Assembly (NCBI GenBank): GCA_030528665.1
Contig: JAUMYK010000002.1
Location: 1 to 64,000 of the forward strand
DNA length: 64,000 bases
Direction: 5' to 3'
From: a bacterium
GTDB lineage: Bacteria; Patescibacteria; JAEDAM01; Absconditabacterales; Absconditicoccaceae
Below the pieces are notes generated by a model that saw nothing but the letters and a program-made list of their open reading frames with translations, was not told the DNA's origin and did no database searches. Shown here piece after piece: positions 10,101 through 22,016 of this stretch. The position numbers and the translations under genes are program-made. Position 1 is the stretch's first letter. Each line of letters starts with the position of its first letter.

Positions 10101-13100
10101 CAAGGAGCCTGTAACCTTGACTTTGGCAGGTTCGCAGGATGGCGAGAGTGGCTTGGTAGGCAGTCAAACTCTTTCTTGTACGGTAAGTGAAAAGGGGAGT
10201 ACTTGTGTTGTGAGCGTAGCTGATGTGGCTGGAAATACGGCTTCTTGTACGAGTCCTGTGGTACAGCATATTGATACAATTCCTCCGCAAGTAGCAGATA
10301 TTCCAGATCAGAGCTGAAAAAAGCAGAGAGCTTTTAGCTTTATCCTCCCTGAGGGCAGTGATGAAAATGGGGCAGTGAGCGTGCAGGTGCGTGGATTGCC
10401 TGCTGGCTTGAACTATGATGCAGGAGCGAGAACGATTAGTGGACAACCTGAAAATGCAGGAAATACGAGGGTAACTGCAATCTATACTGATCGTGCAGGC
10501 AATCAGACTTCTAAAACTTTTGAAATCCAAATTGCAATGCTGGATGCTGAAAAATCCAATAATGCTCCTGCTGCGAAAGTGCCAATACAAAGCGTGTTTT
10601 GGGGAGAGAATGTAAATCCTGAGGATTCAGTGACAACCAATGGCTTGACCGATAATCCGCAATATAGCTGGAAAACTGATGCTACTCCAAATCCTCAGCA
10701 AGCTGGGCAACAAACAGCAAAGGTAGTCGTGACCTATGCTGATGCTTCTTTTGATGAAGTAGAGGTAAGGGTCGAGATCAAGCCGCTTTCGGAAAAATAT
10801 ACGCCAGTTGGAAGGACGATTACAGTGGCTCAGGGAGCGGTATTGGGAGCAGAGCAGGCGGAGAGTGCAGTGGATCAGACCCAGCTTGCTCAGGTAAAGA
10901 GTTATGTCTGGGATAGGCTCCCTTCAACAGCTCATTTTGCTAATCAATTGGATGGAAGAGTGCAGGTAGTCTATGTGGATGATTCAAGTGATCTGGTTGA
11001 TGTGAAAGTGAAGGTATTGTCCGATATTATTCCTGCTGGAGCGATTGCTCAGAAGCCGACTGATTTTGTGCAGGTGGATTTTGTATCTGATGCGGATAAA
11101 GGTGTTGTGCAAGGGGAGAGGACTTATTATCTCAGACCTGGTGTGCAAGTTCAGATTCCAGCACCACAGATTCAGCCTAAGAGAGGTTATGTGTTTGTTG
11201 ATTGGAGTGTGGATTTGCAGGGGGAGTTTAGGCAGGATACGAGTATTATTGCTAACTATACTATGACCAAGGCTCAAAAACAAGATAAAAACCTGAAACT
11301 CTCTCAGGAGCTTCCTTTGGTGGAGGAGTTTATCAGCAATAAAGATGCAGTTCCTGCTGGGACACAATTTGCATGGAAAGGGGGAGATGCTCCAGTAAAA
11401 GATATTCATTCTCTTGCTCCGATTAGCAAAACGATTGTGGTGACCTATCCTGGCAATCTTTCAGAGGAATTGCAGGTGACTATGAGTTTTGAAGATGATA
11501 TTAAACCGAGTTTGCAAGCAATTGCTGATCTGACTGCTACCAAAAATGAGGCGATCACAGAGATTGCTGTACTTGCAAGTGATAATATTGGAGTGGATAG
11601 GATTGAGGTCCAAGGATTGCCTGATGGATTGCGTTTTGATGAGAGCAGCAAGAACATTCTCGGAACGATTTCAAAAGATGCTCCAGTTCAGAGCTATGTT
11701 ATCAGGGTCAATGTAAGTGATGCTGCAGGAAATCAGGTTTTTCAAACTTTTTCTCTTGGTGTGCAATCGCAGGCTGACAAGTATATTCCGACAGCTCAGT
11801 TGCAAACTGTAGAAGTAAAGACTTCTGCAAGTCCTAAGGCGAGTATTGCGAATGTGGCTACTTTACCAGTAGGAACTCAGTTTGATTGGGAAAGAGAGCC
11901 TGATGTGATGAGTCCAAAGGAGTTGGTGACTGCTGTGGTCAAAGTGACTTATCCTGATGGCTCGAGCGAGACTCTTGATGTAGAGCTTAAAGTCCAAGAT
12001 ACTCAAAATCCTGTGATTCATATTGAGAAAAGTTTTTCAGCTGATGTAGCTCAGTCTCATAGTATCAAGGTCTCAGCTAGTGATAATGATCAGGTAGCGA
12101 GTTTGCAATATGGGTATGCAGATGCTCAAAATGCTTGTGCAAGTGTAAATAACTATATTCCACTTCAGGCTGGAGGAGCTACTGCATTGACTGATGTGAG
12201 TCAAAACGGAAAATGGGTCTGTATCAAGGCAGTAGATCGTGTGGGAAATACCGCTTTTGAAGTATTATGACATCCTGTTAATTTGGATCAGATGGCTCCA
12301 AATGGGCAAATAACTGCAAATCCGAGCATACTGACTCATCAAGATGTTACTTTGACGCTCACTACTAATGAGGATATTGTGACGCCTGATGGATGGGTCA
12401 AAGGAGCTAATGCGAGAACCTTTACCAAGACCGTAGCTACTAATCAGGAACTTGTCGTTTCCTTGGTGGATGTGGCAGGAAATAGTGCTGAGGCGAGATT
12501 TACGGTATCCAATATCGATAAAAGTCCTGTGACAGGAGAGATTACAGGAAATCCGACTGCTTGGACCAATCAAAAGGTAACTTTAACCCTTACGACCAAT
12601 AAAGTCTTAGCTGAAGTCCCTGCTGGATGGCAAGCAGTAGCTGGAGAGAGCAAAAAATATACGAAAATTCTGACTGCCAATGAAGGGTGAACGGTAGCTT
12701 TGCGTGATCTGGCTGGAAATGTGGGCAATGTTGCTTTTGATGTGACAAAAATTGATACCATAGCTCCGAGTTGTGGAACTTTTGATCAGACTCCAACAGG
12801 GGTTTCTCAAGGTCCAGTAACGATGAGGATGACAGGAGCGAGCGATGCAGGAGGAAGTGCATTGAAGGCAGATTTGAACTTGAGTTGTGAGGTAAGTGTG
12901 AATGGTGGGACTTGTACGGTGGTTTTAGAGGATACTGCAGGGAATAGTCAGACTTGTACTTCTCCTGTAGTGACTACTATCGATCAGATCAAACCTGTGA
13001 TTGCTCCGATTGCTGATAGTTATGTGTTTGCAGATATGGCGATGGTGAATGCGATTCCGCTGCGTATTACTGAGGCGAATGGAATCAAAAAATTGACCGT

Positions 13101-16100
13101 GACGGCAGATGCAGGTGCGACCTTGACTGCCAAGACTGATGCGAGTGGATTGGAAGGAAGGGTGAGTGAGGGGCAGTATCGCGTAGCTGTGGATGTCGAG
13201 GACGAAGCAGGAAACCGTGCTGATGTTCAGACTTTTCAACTTTTTGCTTTGAAAACAGAAGGAGGAAATCTGAATCTAGCCTACGGTCATCAGCTTACGA
13301 CTCAGGAAATCCTTGACCAAGTACGCCTCTCGATCAATGGTCAGCATTATGATTTTGCTACTGCTGGTGTGCAAGCTCAGCTGCAAACGACTCCTTTGCC
13401 AACTGCAGGGAGCAACAATGCAGTGACTATAAAATTGAAAAATGCCAATGGACAAGAGATTTCTGTGCAAGTGATGGTGCATTTTACGAGTTTGGCTGAT
13501 GAGCGTACTCCGACTCCGCGTGTTCAGACCGTGGAAGTCCATACACAAGCGGTCGATCCGAGATTGAGTATTGAGGCTGGATTGCAAAATCTGAAGGCTG
13601 TGACTTGGCAAACTACTCCTAGCACTGTAACTCTTGGAAGTCAGACAGGAACGCTGAAAGTGATGTATGAGGATGATAGTGAGGATATTTTGCAGGTAAC
13701 TGTGACAGTCCAAGATACGCAAAAGCCAGTGATTACTGGAACGGAAGATCTTAGCTTTGAAGTAGGAAGTAGTCAGGCTCAGGGATTTGTGCCTCAGAGT
13801 GGGATTAGTGTGAGTGATAATTATGATCAAAACTTGCAGCTCAACTGTGCTGTAGTTCCAGCGTATGAGGCTGGGCAGGTAGGGGAGTATATCGTGACCT
13901 GTAATGTGCAAGATAGCTCAAATAATCCAGCAGCTCCTTTTACGAGAACGATTCGTATTCTGTCAGTAGATAAACAGCTTTTGGAGCAGGCGATTGCGAA
14001 TGCTCAGGCAAGATTGAATGAAGACAAGGTGGTGAATGATCAGCATAAACAGGCACTTGAAGCCTTGATTCAGGAAGCTCAGACTGCAAAAAATAATCCA
14101 AATCTGACTGCTCAGACCAGAGATGCTTTGATTGCGAGATTGGATACTGCACCTTTGACCAAGGATACGGAAAAGCCTGTGATCTCTGGAGATAGGAGGA
14201 AAACGATGAGTGTTGGTAGTCAGGAAGCGAGAGATTATGACCCTGTAGAAGCTATCAGCGTGACTGATAATATCGATCAGGATTTAGTTCCTTCTTGTAG
14301 CACTCAACCAGCTTATAATGCACATCAGGTTGGAAGCTATGTGGTGACCTGCAACGCTCGTGATCGTGCTGGTAATGATGCGGAGGAATTTGAGAGAAAG
14401 ATTGAGATTATTGAGGTAGGAAGAGATGATTTGCAGGCAGCGATTGATGCAGCGCAGGCAAGATTGCAGGATGAAAAGGTGGTAGATGATACTTATAAAC
14501 AAGCACTTGAAGCCTTGATTCAGGAGGCTGAAATAGCAAAAAATGATCCAAATCTGACTGATGATCGCAAGGCAAGTTTGATTGTAGATTTGACCAATGC
14601 GGTCTTGATAAGGGATACGCAGGCACCAGGATGTCAGTTAGCTCCTTGTATTGTAGCTGATGTGACTACTCCGACTAATGGAAATGTAACACTGACCTTG
14701 ACGCTCGATGAGCCTTTGAAAGCCGTTCCTGTTGGATGGACACATAAGCCAGGTACCAATAGTTATACTAAAGTGATTGAGCATAATGCTCAGGGAGAAG
14801 TAGAGGTGGAAGATAGGTATGGCAACAAGGCGAGTTTCCAATGGGAGGTGAGTAATATCGATAAAAAGCCACCTGAATGATGAATTACTCCTGATGAGAC
14901 TGAATGGACTAATGGAAATATCGTATTGACCTTGAAAACGACCAAGCCAGTACATACTCCAGAGGGATGGAACAAGCTTGATGAGCAGACTTTTACCAAG
15001 GAAGTAGGAGCCAACACGACTGCTACAGTGACTCTCAGAGATACGGTTGGAAATAGTTCGATAACTGATGTGACCTATACGGTGGGGAATATCGATAAAG
15101 AGCAACCAGTATTGACTTCGTTGTATGTAGAGGGAGATGTGCGTTTGGTATCGAGTGCTGATGTAGAGGTGCATTTTGCAGGTCAAGATACCGGTGGTAG
15201 TGAGATTGATAAGTATCAATGTCAATTGAATGATGGGAACTGGGAAGAGTGTACTGCACCCTTTAGTATTCCAAATGGAGCTTTGCAAGAAGGAGAAAAT
15301 AAGCTCAAAGTCAGAGTAATTGATAATGCTGGGAATACTGGCGATCAGCTCGATCCTCCAGGAGGTGGTAACTGAGGAGGTGATGCACAGATTGATATTA
15401 TCAAGGATACTACTCCACCGAGCTTTGTGGATTTGACTGACAAGGAATTTGATGAAGATATTCTGATTACTCCGTTTGTCTTGCAGGTCAATGAAGAAGC
15501 AAGTATACAACTGACTTCTGTGTTGCCAGATGGACTCAGTTATAATGAGACTGATGCAGAGATCAGTGGATTGCCGACGAGACCAGGGGAATATACTATT
15601 TCCGTGCGTGCTATTGACAAGGCTAATAATCCTACTGATGCGACTTTCAAGATAAGGATCAAGGATAAGACTGCTCCTGAGATTGATCTCAATAGTCCTC
15701 ATTCTACCTTGACTTTGGTTAAAGATGTTGATAGCTATACAGAAGCAGGGGCGACTTGTAGTGATAATTTTGATCCGACCTGTAGTGTAGAGATAGGAGG
15801 CGATAGTGTGGATACTACGGCACTTGGAGAATATATCGTAAGCTATACCGCACGTGATCTGGCTGGAAATACTTCCCAAAAAACGCTCAAAGTAACAGTT
15901 GTGAGTTGAGCTACGCCAGTTATTACACTTAAAGGTCAGGGAGAACTTACTATTGAACTCTGAACAGTATATACTGATCCAGGAGCTAGTGCCTCAGATT
16001 CAGAGGATGATAATGATGAGCTTACGCTCAAAATTGTGGTGGATGAAAGTGCTGTTGATACGCAGAATGTGGGAGACTATAGGGTGAGATATGATGTGAT

Positions 16101-17889
16101 TGATAGTTCTGGAAATCCAGCTCCACAACAGGTCAGAATTGTAAAGGTAAGAGATACGATAGCACCTCAGATTATGCCGATTGCAGATCAAGCGTATGAT
16201 GAAAAGCTTGTGATTGCTGAGTTGCTCTTGGATATTAGTGATTTGAAATTGGCAGGGACAAGTGTGACCAATTTGCCTGCAGGACTGCACTATGATGAAG
16301 CAACTCGTAGTATTAGTGGTATAGCTACTGAGATTGGTAGCAAAATCGTGACTGTTAAGGCTCGAGATGAGAGTACTAATCAGACTTCATTGACTTTTAG
16401 AATAGTGGTCAAAGATGTAACCGCTCCTGAGATTACTATTATCGAGCCAGATACTCAGCCAGCAAGAGAGAAAAACTATAGCTGGACTGCAAGCGATAAT
16501 CATAGCCCAGAGGCAAAACTTCAATTGGGATATGCTGTGATTTGACTAGGAGATCACTGTGATGCAGGTCAGACTTTTATTTCTGCTTCTCAGCTCCAGG
16601 TCAATGATGAAGCGATGAATGGGAAGAGTATCTGTATACAGGCTAAAGATGAGGCTGGAAATAGTGCTTATCAGATGACTCGTCCTATTACTGGTATTGA
16701 TCAGACTACTCCTGAAGCTCCTGCTTTGACTAATCAAACTTGGAGAAGAAATAGAGAGATTGCGACTCCTTATGTATTGCCTCATATCAATCAAAAAGGT
16801 GAAAATCTGAGCATTGTGCAGGTAGCACCTTTGCCTGAAGGATTGATCTTTGAAAATGGTATGATCAAAGGAAAACCGACCAAGACAGGGAAAACGGAAG
16901 TAAAAGTCATATATGCAAATGCAGTTGGTAATCAGGTTGAAGTGACTTTTGAAATCAAGATTACGAGTTCTTCTGGTAGTAGTGGCGGTGGTGGAGCAAG
17001 TTTGAGAGATTATTGTCCAGCAGGGGATTACTCAGGAAATGCCTATGATGGTGTCTGTGGTACAGCGCCAGTTAAGGATTCAAATCCTGCTGTTGTTTCA
17101 GAATCTTCTCAGGGAGTAACTGATCAGCCTAAGGCAGAGGAAAAACCTGCTCCAGAACAGCCAAAGTCTGAGGAGTCTCCACTAGAGCTTGCTCCAGAAG
17201 CTGTTTCTAAATCTGATCAAAACCTTGCGATCAGCTATGCTCCTGAAGAACTCTATAATCCTAGTATTGTAGATGGTATGTGTTATACGCGTAGACCGTA
17301 TCAAGGGATTCAGGATTCTTTGACTCTTGTGACTTCTGATGAGTTTAAAAAGGCATTGAGCTTTTTGTGGACTTATGAGATGACGATGTTTGATAGTGTA
17401 GATGGCTATGATCCGTATAGAAATCTGACCAGAGCAGAGGCTGCGAAAATGTTTTCACAGTTTGCAATGAATGTCTTGTGTAGAAAGCCAGATTTGAATT
17501 TGCATATCAATTATAGTGATACGAGAGCAATTGACCCAAGTCTCAAACCTTATATTGAACTTGCTTATCAGCTTGGAGTGATGAAAGGAAGCGGTAATGG
17601 AGATGGGCAGTTTAGACCGTTTGACTATATCTCCAAAGCTGAGGTGAATGCAGTCTTGATCAGAATGATTTTGAAGTCCTATTTGGATGAAGGTAGTGCT
17701 TTGTGGTATGAGAAGTATAATGAGGCATCTACCAAGCTTGGAATTATTACGCAGGGTGCAGACTATCAGGCAGTCTCAAGACATAATGTAGCTTTGATGC
17801 TCTTTAGGGCGTATAAGGAGCAGGTCTTTGACTGGAAGGAGATTGACTACTTTAGTTTTGTATTGGACAAGAGATCACTCTTCTTGTAG
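7153..17889 (+). CDS. Giant secreted Ig/HYR/SLH-domain surface protein
   Basis: 3578 residues in one frame with UAA/UAG as stops; about 18 in-frame UGA (for example 7531, 8476, 10315, 14878 and 14881) split it under the standard code. A signal peptide ends near residue 33 (LFSMMQVSA). It is built from dozens of beta-sandwich repeats. Cys pairs such as CEVTENGQTCTV with DTAGNSQTC recur, as do 'VSNIDK', 'PTGLxYD' cadherin/Put-Ig-like units and HYR-like modules near 2190-2270. One InlB-type B repeat is near 1342-1370. Two helical FIVAR-like segments (2273-2336, 2418-2486) contain ALEALIQEA. A Gly/Ser linker, a Cys motif and SLH-like repeats (about 3390-3565) end the protein. Probably anchored to the wall polymer and acting in adhesion. 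ATG 7111 is an alternative start. Confidence 0.9.
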
Positions 17890-17918
17890 CCCTTTTCTCC
17901 TCAATATGTATCAGAAAA

Positions 17919-17951
17919 AGAGCCATTGTGCAGAGATGTTGGCTCTTTTTT
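17919..17951 (+). terminator. Rho-independent terminator of the giant gene
   Basis: Stem AGAGCCA / TGGCTCT with a 14-base loop followed by six T, 30 bases after the stop of the giant surface gene. Confidence 0.8.
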
Positions 17952-17994
17952 GTTGTTGAGAAGTATTGTGATTGAGAGGGGAGATGGTATTGCT

Positions 17995-18819
17995 TTAGTC
18001 CCATTGCGGTGCAAAGGGTGGGTTACAATAGCGATGATGTTTTGGGAGTTTCGCAATGTGTTCTAGGTCGTCTTGATCAAGGATAAGTGTTTGTGCGTTT
18101 CGATTCTCTAGCAGTTTATCGGCAGTGCTTGCTTTGGGGAGTGGGAATAGGTTTTGCATCATTACTCGAGCAATACAGATTTGAGCAGGTGTTGCCTGAT
18201 GTTTTTGTGCAATAGAGATGAGGATAGGATGTTTGAGGATTTTCCCATGAGCGAGGGGAGAGTAGGCTTCTAGTTTTAGGTTCTTCTGTGTTGCAAAAGT
18301 GCGTAGTGCTGGGCTATTAAGGCAAGGATGCAATTCAATTTGATTGCAGGAGATTTCATTTGGAAAATAGTTCCAGCATTTTTCTAGATAATGTACAGGA
18401 AAATTAGACACACCGAGCTGAAGGATTTTTCATTGCTGTTTTCGTTTGAGGAGCTGTTCAAAGGCGTGGAGGTCGTTTTCAAGGGAGGTCGGTCGATGGA
18501 GGAGGACTTGATCGAGGTAGTCCGTTTTGAGATTTTTTAAAGTTGCTTCAAATCTCTCTTTTAGCTTGGTATATGAAAAATCCTGGCTTGTGAACTGGTG
18601 AGCTTGATAATTTGGCACATAATCAAACCAAACTTTGCTAGTAAGATGGAGCTGGGTTCTGGCAATTCAGGACTGCTGGATTGCGGTGGCAATTTCGTTT
18701 TCGTTTTGATAGATTCGAGCTGTATCGATATGGCGATATCCGATCTCTAGGGCAGAGCGAATAGTTTGTATTGCGGTTGGTCATTGGAGTTTTCGTGTTC
18801 AGAGTCAGACTTTTTGCAT
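17995..18819 (-). CDS. Aldo/keto reductase
   Basis: 274 residues, NAD(P)H-dependent TIM-barrel oxidoreductase. The N-terminus reads VGLGTWKLQG if CGA (18793-18795) is Trp and UGA Gly, the family hallmark; then GYRHIDTAWIYQNE, where the second CGA (18715-18717) is again Trp. The catalytic tetrad is visible: Asp of DTA, Tyr of IYQNE, Lys of TSKVW, His of LLHRP. Later come GVSNFPV and NQIELHPCL. The gene stands alone. Its start is preceded by TTTTTTCC and a run of A rather than a Shine-Dalgarno sequence. Substrate not predictable. Confidence 0.93.
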
Positions 18820-18899
18820 TTTTTTTTGGAAAAAATAAGAAAAAAGAAAACTGACTTAAGGCTACGAAAGTATTTTTTATTTACAAGTGAAAAGTGTGT

Positions 18900-19052
18900 T
18901 TATCGTAAACAATAGGGTCTAAAGCATAAAAGATTAAATACATATAAGATCACTAAGATAATTCCGCAGGTGATTCTCCAAGCGGCTTTGATATAGAGAT
19001 TTTTCATCCATAGGTCGATGAGTAGCATTCCCAATACGATTGGAATAAACAT
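18900..19052 (-). CDS. Tiny two-helix membrane protein
   Basis: 50 residues starting MFIPIVLGMLLIDLWMKN, then a basic loop and a second helix ITCGIILVILYVF. There is no UGA or CGA. Two apolar helices separated by a charged turn argue for a real gene, but nothing homologous is recognised. It starts 20 bases after a large hairpin and has the same TTTTTTCC plus A-run leader as the reductase gene downstream. Confidence 0.5.
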   Translation of the reverse strand: MFIPIVLGMLLIDLWMKNLYIKAAWRITCGIILVILYVFNLLCFRPYCLR

Positions 19053-19057
19053 TTTTT

Positions 19058-19152
19058 TTTGGAAAAAATAAAAAGACGGCTAAGTGTATTAGTCGCCAAA
19101 CCATACTCGATACCATCGACGAAGATGAGAAAGAGAGTACTTAACCGTCTTT
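19058..19152 (-). ncRNA. Large hairpin RNA or leader/terminator
   Basis: The arms AAAGACGGTTAAGT (19152-19139 on the minus strand) and ACTTAGCCGTCTTT pair over 14 positions, with one G-U. On the plus strand the same position is a C-A mismatch, so the RNA is probably the minus-strand product. A smaller perfect hairpin TCGAT-GGT-ATCGA lies inside the 53-base loop, and a T-rich run follows. It may be a small RNA with its own terminator or the leader of the tiny gene at 19052. Confidence 0.4.
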
Positions 19153-19228
19153 ATCTCTTCGTCAATAGGGAAAAATCCTCTAGGTATTGAGGGTATTCTA
19201 AGTATGATTTGGCATTTTTGACTATACG

Positions 19229-19258
19229 AAAAAAAGGCTTGATTACAAGCCAAAAAAT
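19229..19258 (-). terminator. Terminator of the phosphodiester-glycosidase-like gene
   Basis: Stem GGCTTG / CAAGCC with a 4-base loop; seven T follow on the minus strand. It lies 17 bases beyond the stop at 19275. Confidence 0.8.
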
Positions 19259-19274
19259 TGATTGCTCTTAGTGC

Positions 19275-20354
19275 TTAAAAACTCTCGATGGTAAAAAGGT
19301 AGATCAAAAGCTGGTTGTAGAGCCATTTTTTCTTGAGAGGGAGGTTTGGAGTGACCATGCTACGAATGAGTTTGATGAGAGGGCGTTGATATTTGCTTTT
19401 CCCATGTTGCTGGTAGATATGATCGATGAGCGTTTTGAGCTGTTCGAGTTGCTCGAGGTCTGCTGGGGTCGGAGTATAGCCTTGGTAGCCTTCAATTTTT
19501 TCAGTTTTTTTGCTTGTAGGGCTTAGTCCCGTGAGTTTTTGGTATTCGAATTTGTCAAGTACAACGATTGCATCCATCACTCTTGTCCTTGGGCTTCTAT
19601 CGAGGGTTTTGCCTTCATAGACCATAGCAGTACTTGCTCCAGCATCCAGAGAGAGCGCATTTCGGCAGTCAAGGTGTTTTTTGAGATAGTCTGGGAGATT
19701 TGGTATGCTACTTGCACCGATGACGCCCATATAGATCGTAGAGCCGTCCTGCGTGGAGCAGATAAAGTTTCTATTTGCACTTCCTTTCATTTTTTTATCA
19801 ATATATTTACTATAGGCATGGACCACATTTTCTCCCTCTAGCAAGAGGACTGGAAAATTTCCGATACCAAAGTAGATTTGATCAAGTTTGTCAGCATTGA
19901 TATTGCTTCGGAGTCCTTCATCATGTTCTCCTGAATTTTTTTGTACAAAGAAAGGATTGCCCTCTTTATCAAAGGAAAAGATAGCTCTGATACTGGTATC
20001 TCCTCGAAAGCTACTTCGAGATGCTCCATCTCCTAGGAATACTCTTTCTGAGATGGTATGGGTAGTTTTTTTGCCATCAATTTTGCAGTTACTATAGTCA
20101 TCTGGGCAGAAAAAGGCTCCGTTGATCGCAGTTGATCCTCCCACTTTTTGTGCTAAGTTTTCGGTAGTTGCACCGCCAAGTCCTGCAGGTGAGACTACGA
20201 CAAAATGTTCTCCATCACGCACAACCTTGATCACTCTGATCGGTCTGCCACCTCTTTCTTCAATCATAATTTCTTTGTATGCTGAGCTGAGGTTGGATGC
20301 AAAAAGTAAGGCAAACAGTCAAAAAAGTCAGATTTTTCATCGTTTTTTTAGCAT
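19275..20354 (-). CDS. Secreted phosphodiester glycosidase-like (NAGPA/DUF2233) protein
   Basis: 359 residues. The start at 20354 opens a signal peptide (MLKKWGKIGLFGLFALLFA then SNLSSA) that contains three UGA-Gly, so it is invisible in the standard code. The domain has the NAGPA pattern: AINGAFF near residue 75, IGNFPVLL, a long central part, then LSLDAGASTAMVYEG near 240 with the Asp-Gly-type active-site loop. NAGPA-type enzymes hydrolyse phosphodiester-linked sugars on secreted glycopolymers. The C-terminal 90 residues are basic and helical. The protein is probably exported and periplasmic or surface located. Confidence 0.82.
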
Positions 20355-20391
20355 GATGATCGAGATGGAGTAAAAATTTTTGGTCTTGGAG

Positions 20392-21765
20392 TTATCCCAC
20401 ACTTCCTTCCATTTCCAGTTCAATGAGACGATTGAGCTCTCCCGCATATTCTAGAGGAAGCTGTTTTACTACCCCAGAGATAAAGCCATTGACAAGCAAG
20501 GACATCGCTTTTTCTTCTTCAAGCCCTCTACTCATCAGGTAAAAAATCTGATTTTCATCAACCTTTCCAGCTGAAGCTTCATGAGAAATAATTGCATCGG
20601 CATTTTCTGATTCAATAACTGGGATGGTTTTGCTGATAGAGTGTTCATCTAGGATCAGTGCATCACAATTGATTCCAGATACCGCTCAAGTTGCACTTTT
20701 AGCGATTTTTACGAGTCCTCTATAGGTCGAGATTCCTCCCTGCGTAGAAATAGATTTAGAGATAATGTTTGAGGTAGTATATTTTCCAAGGTGGATCACC
20801 TTTGCTCCTACATCTTGGTTTTGTCCTTTAGAAGCGACTACTACTGAAAGATTGTCAGATTTTGAATAATCTCCTTTGAGAATGGAGCATGGATAGAGCA
20901 TTGTTGCTCCAGAACCAAGATTTCCACCAATCCATTCCATGACTCCATGTTGTTCTACGATAGCTCTTTTGGTATTGAGATTGTAGGTATTGAGAGATCG
21001 GTTTTCCACAGAGGAGTATCTCATTTTGGAGTTTTTGCCTACGATAACCTCTACACATCCTGCGTGGAGTGAAAGCTGGTTGTATTTTGGAGCAGAGCAG
21101 CCTTCGATGTATTGAGCTTCTGCATCGTCTTCTACGATGATCAAGGTATGCTCAAACTGTCCTCCAGCGAGGGTATTCATACGGAAGTAGGCTTGCAAAG
21201 GTTGGGTCAGTTTTACGCCTTTTGGCACATAGATAAAACTTCCACCACTCCATACCGCTCCGTGAAGTGCTGCAAATTTATGATCGGTAATCGGTACAAC
21301 TTTCATAAAGTATTGTTGTACCAGTTCTGGATATTTGATAACAGCTTCTTTCATATCTTCAAAGATGATCCCCATATTTGCCCAAGTATCTTTGATTTTG
21401 TGATAGACGGCAGTTGAATCAAATTGTCCTCCAGCTCCTGCGAGATATTTTTGTTCGGCTTCAGGGATTCAGAGTTTTTGAAAAGTTTGTTTGATCTCTT
21501 CAGGGACATTTTCCCAGGTGTTGGCATAGCTTTCTGAACCAGTCTTTGGTTTTGCATAGTAGACAAGTTCTTCAAAGTCGATATCCCCAATCTCTGGTCA
21601 GAACTCAGGCATTGCGAGTTGATAAAAGGTTTCTAGTGATTTGAGTCTATGCTGGAGCATTCGCTCAGGTTCTCCAAGGTCTGCTGAGATTTGTCTGATA
21701 TTTTCTTCTGAGAGTCCTTTGATATAGAGATCGTATTCGATATGATTTGCTTGATCAAGATTCAT
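20392..21765 (-). CDS. sufB: Fe-S cluster scaffold SufB
   Basis: 457 residues, the scaffold subunit of the SUF pathway. Clear SufB blocks: ANTWENVPEEIKQTF, AALHGAVWSGGSFIYVPKG, EGCSAP, SSVENWSLNTYNLNTKRA (Trp256 is CGA 20998-21000), QHGVMEWIGGNLGS, ISTQGGISTYRGLV, and C-terminal INCDALILDEHS then ISHEASAGK. Several Gly are UGA. Start at ATG 21765 gives a normal SufB N-terminus; TTG at 21825 is an upstream alternative. No sufC, sufD or sufS gene adjoins it, unlike the usual operon. Confidence 0.96.
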
Positions 21766-22016
21766 ATTTTTTGCGTGATGAGAAATAAAGTGTTTTGATT
21801 GTAGGGAATTGCTTTTGGTTCTCAAATCATTTTTTGTAAAAAAGTAAGAAATGTTTAGTGGTCAGTTTTTTTTCTTTTTTTTGTGAGGGGATATTTTGGG
21901 ATATTGGTTTTTTGAGGAAAAAAAACTTGATTTTTTCAAGAAGCTTGAGTATATCGTAGAGTGTAGTTGGTTAAGGTTGCTTATCTTATGCTTTTATGAT
22001 CTTGCTTTTTTGAAAC

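Noticed and set aside
222..17889. Many frameshifted or truncated pseudogenes
   Set aside because: All breaks are UGA in the same frame and sit on conserved Gly; reading UGA as Gly restores full proteins, so the genes are intact.
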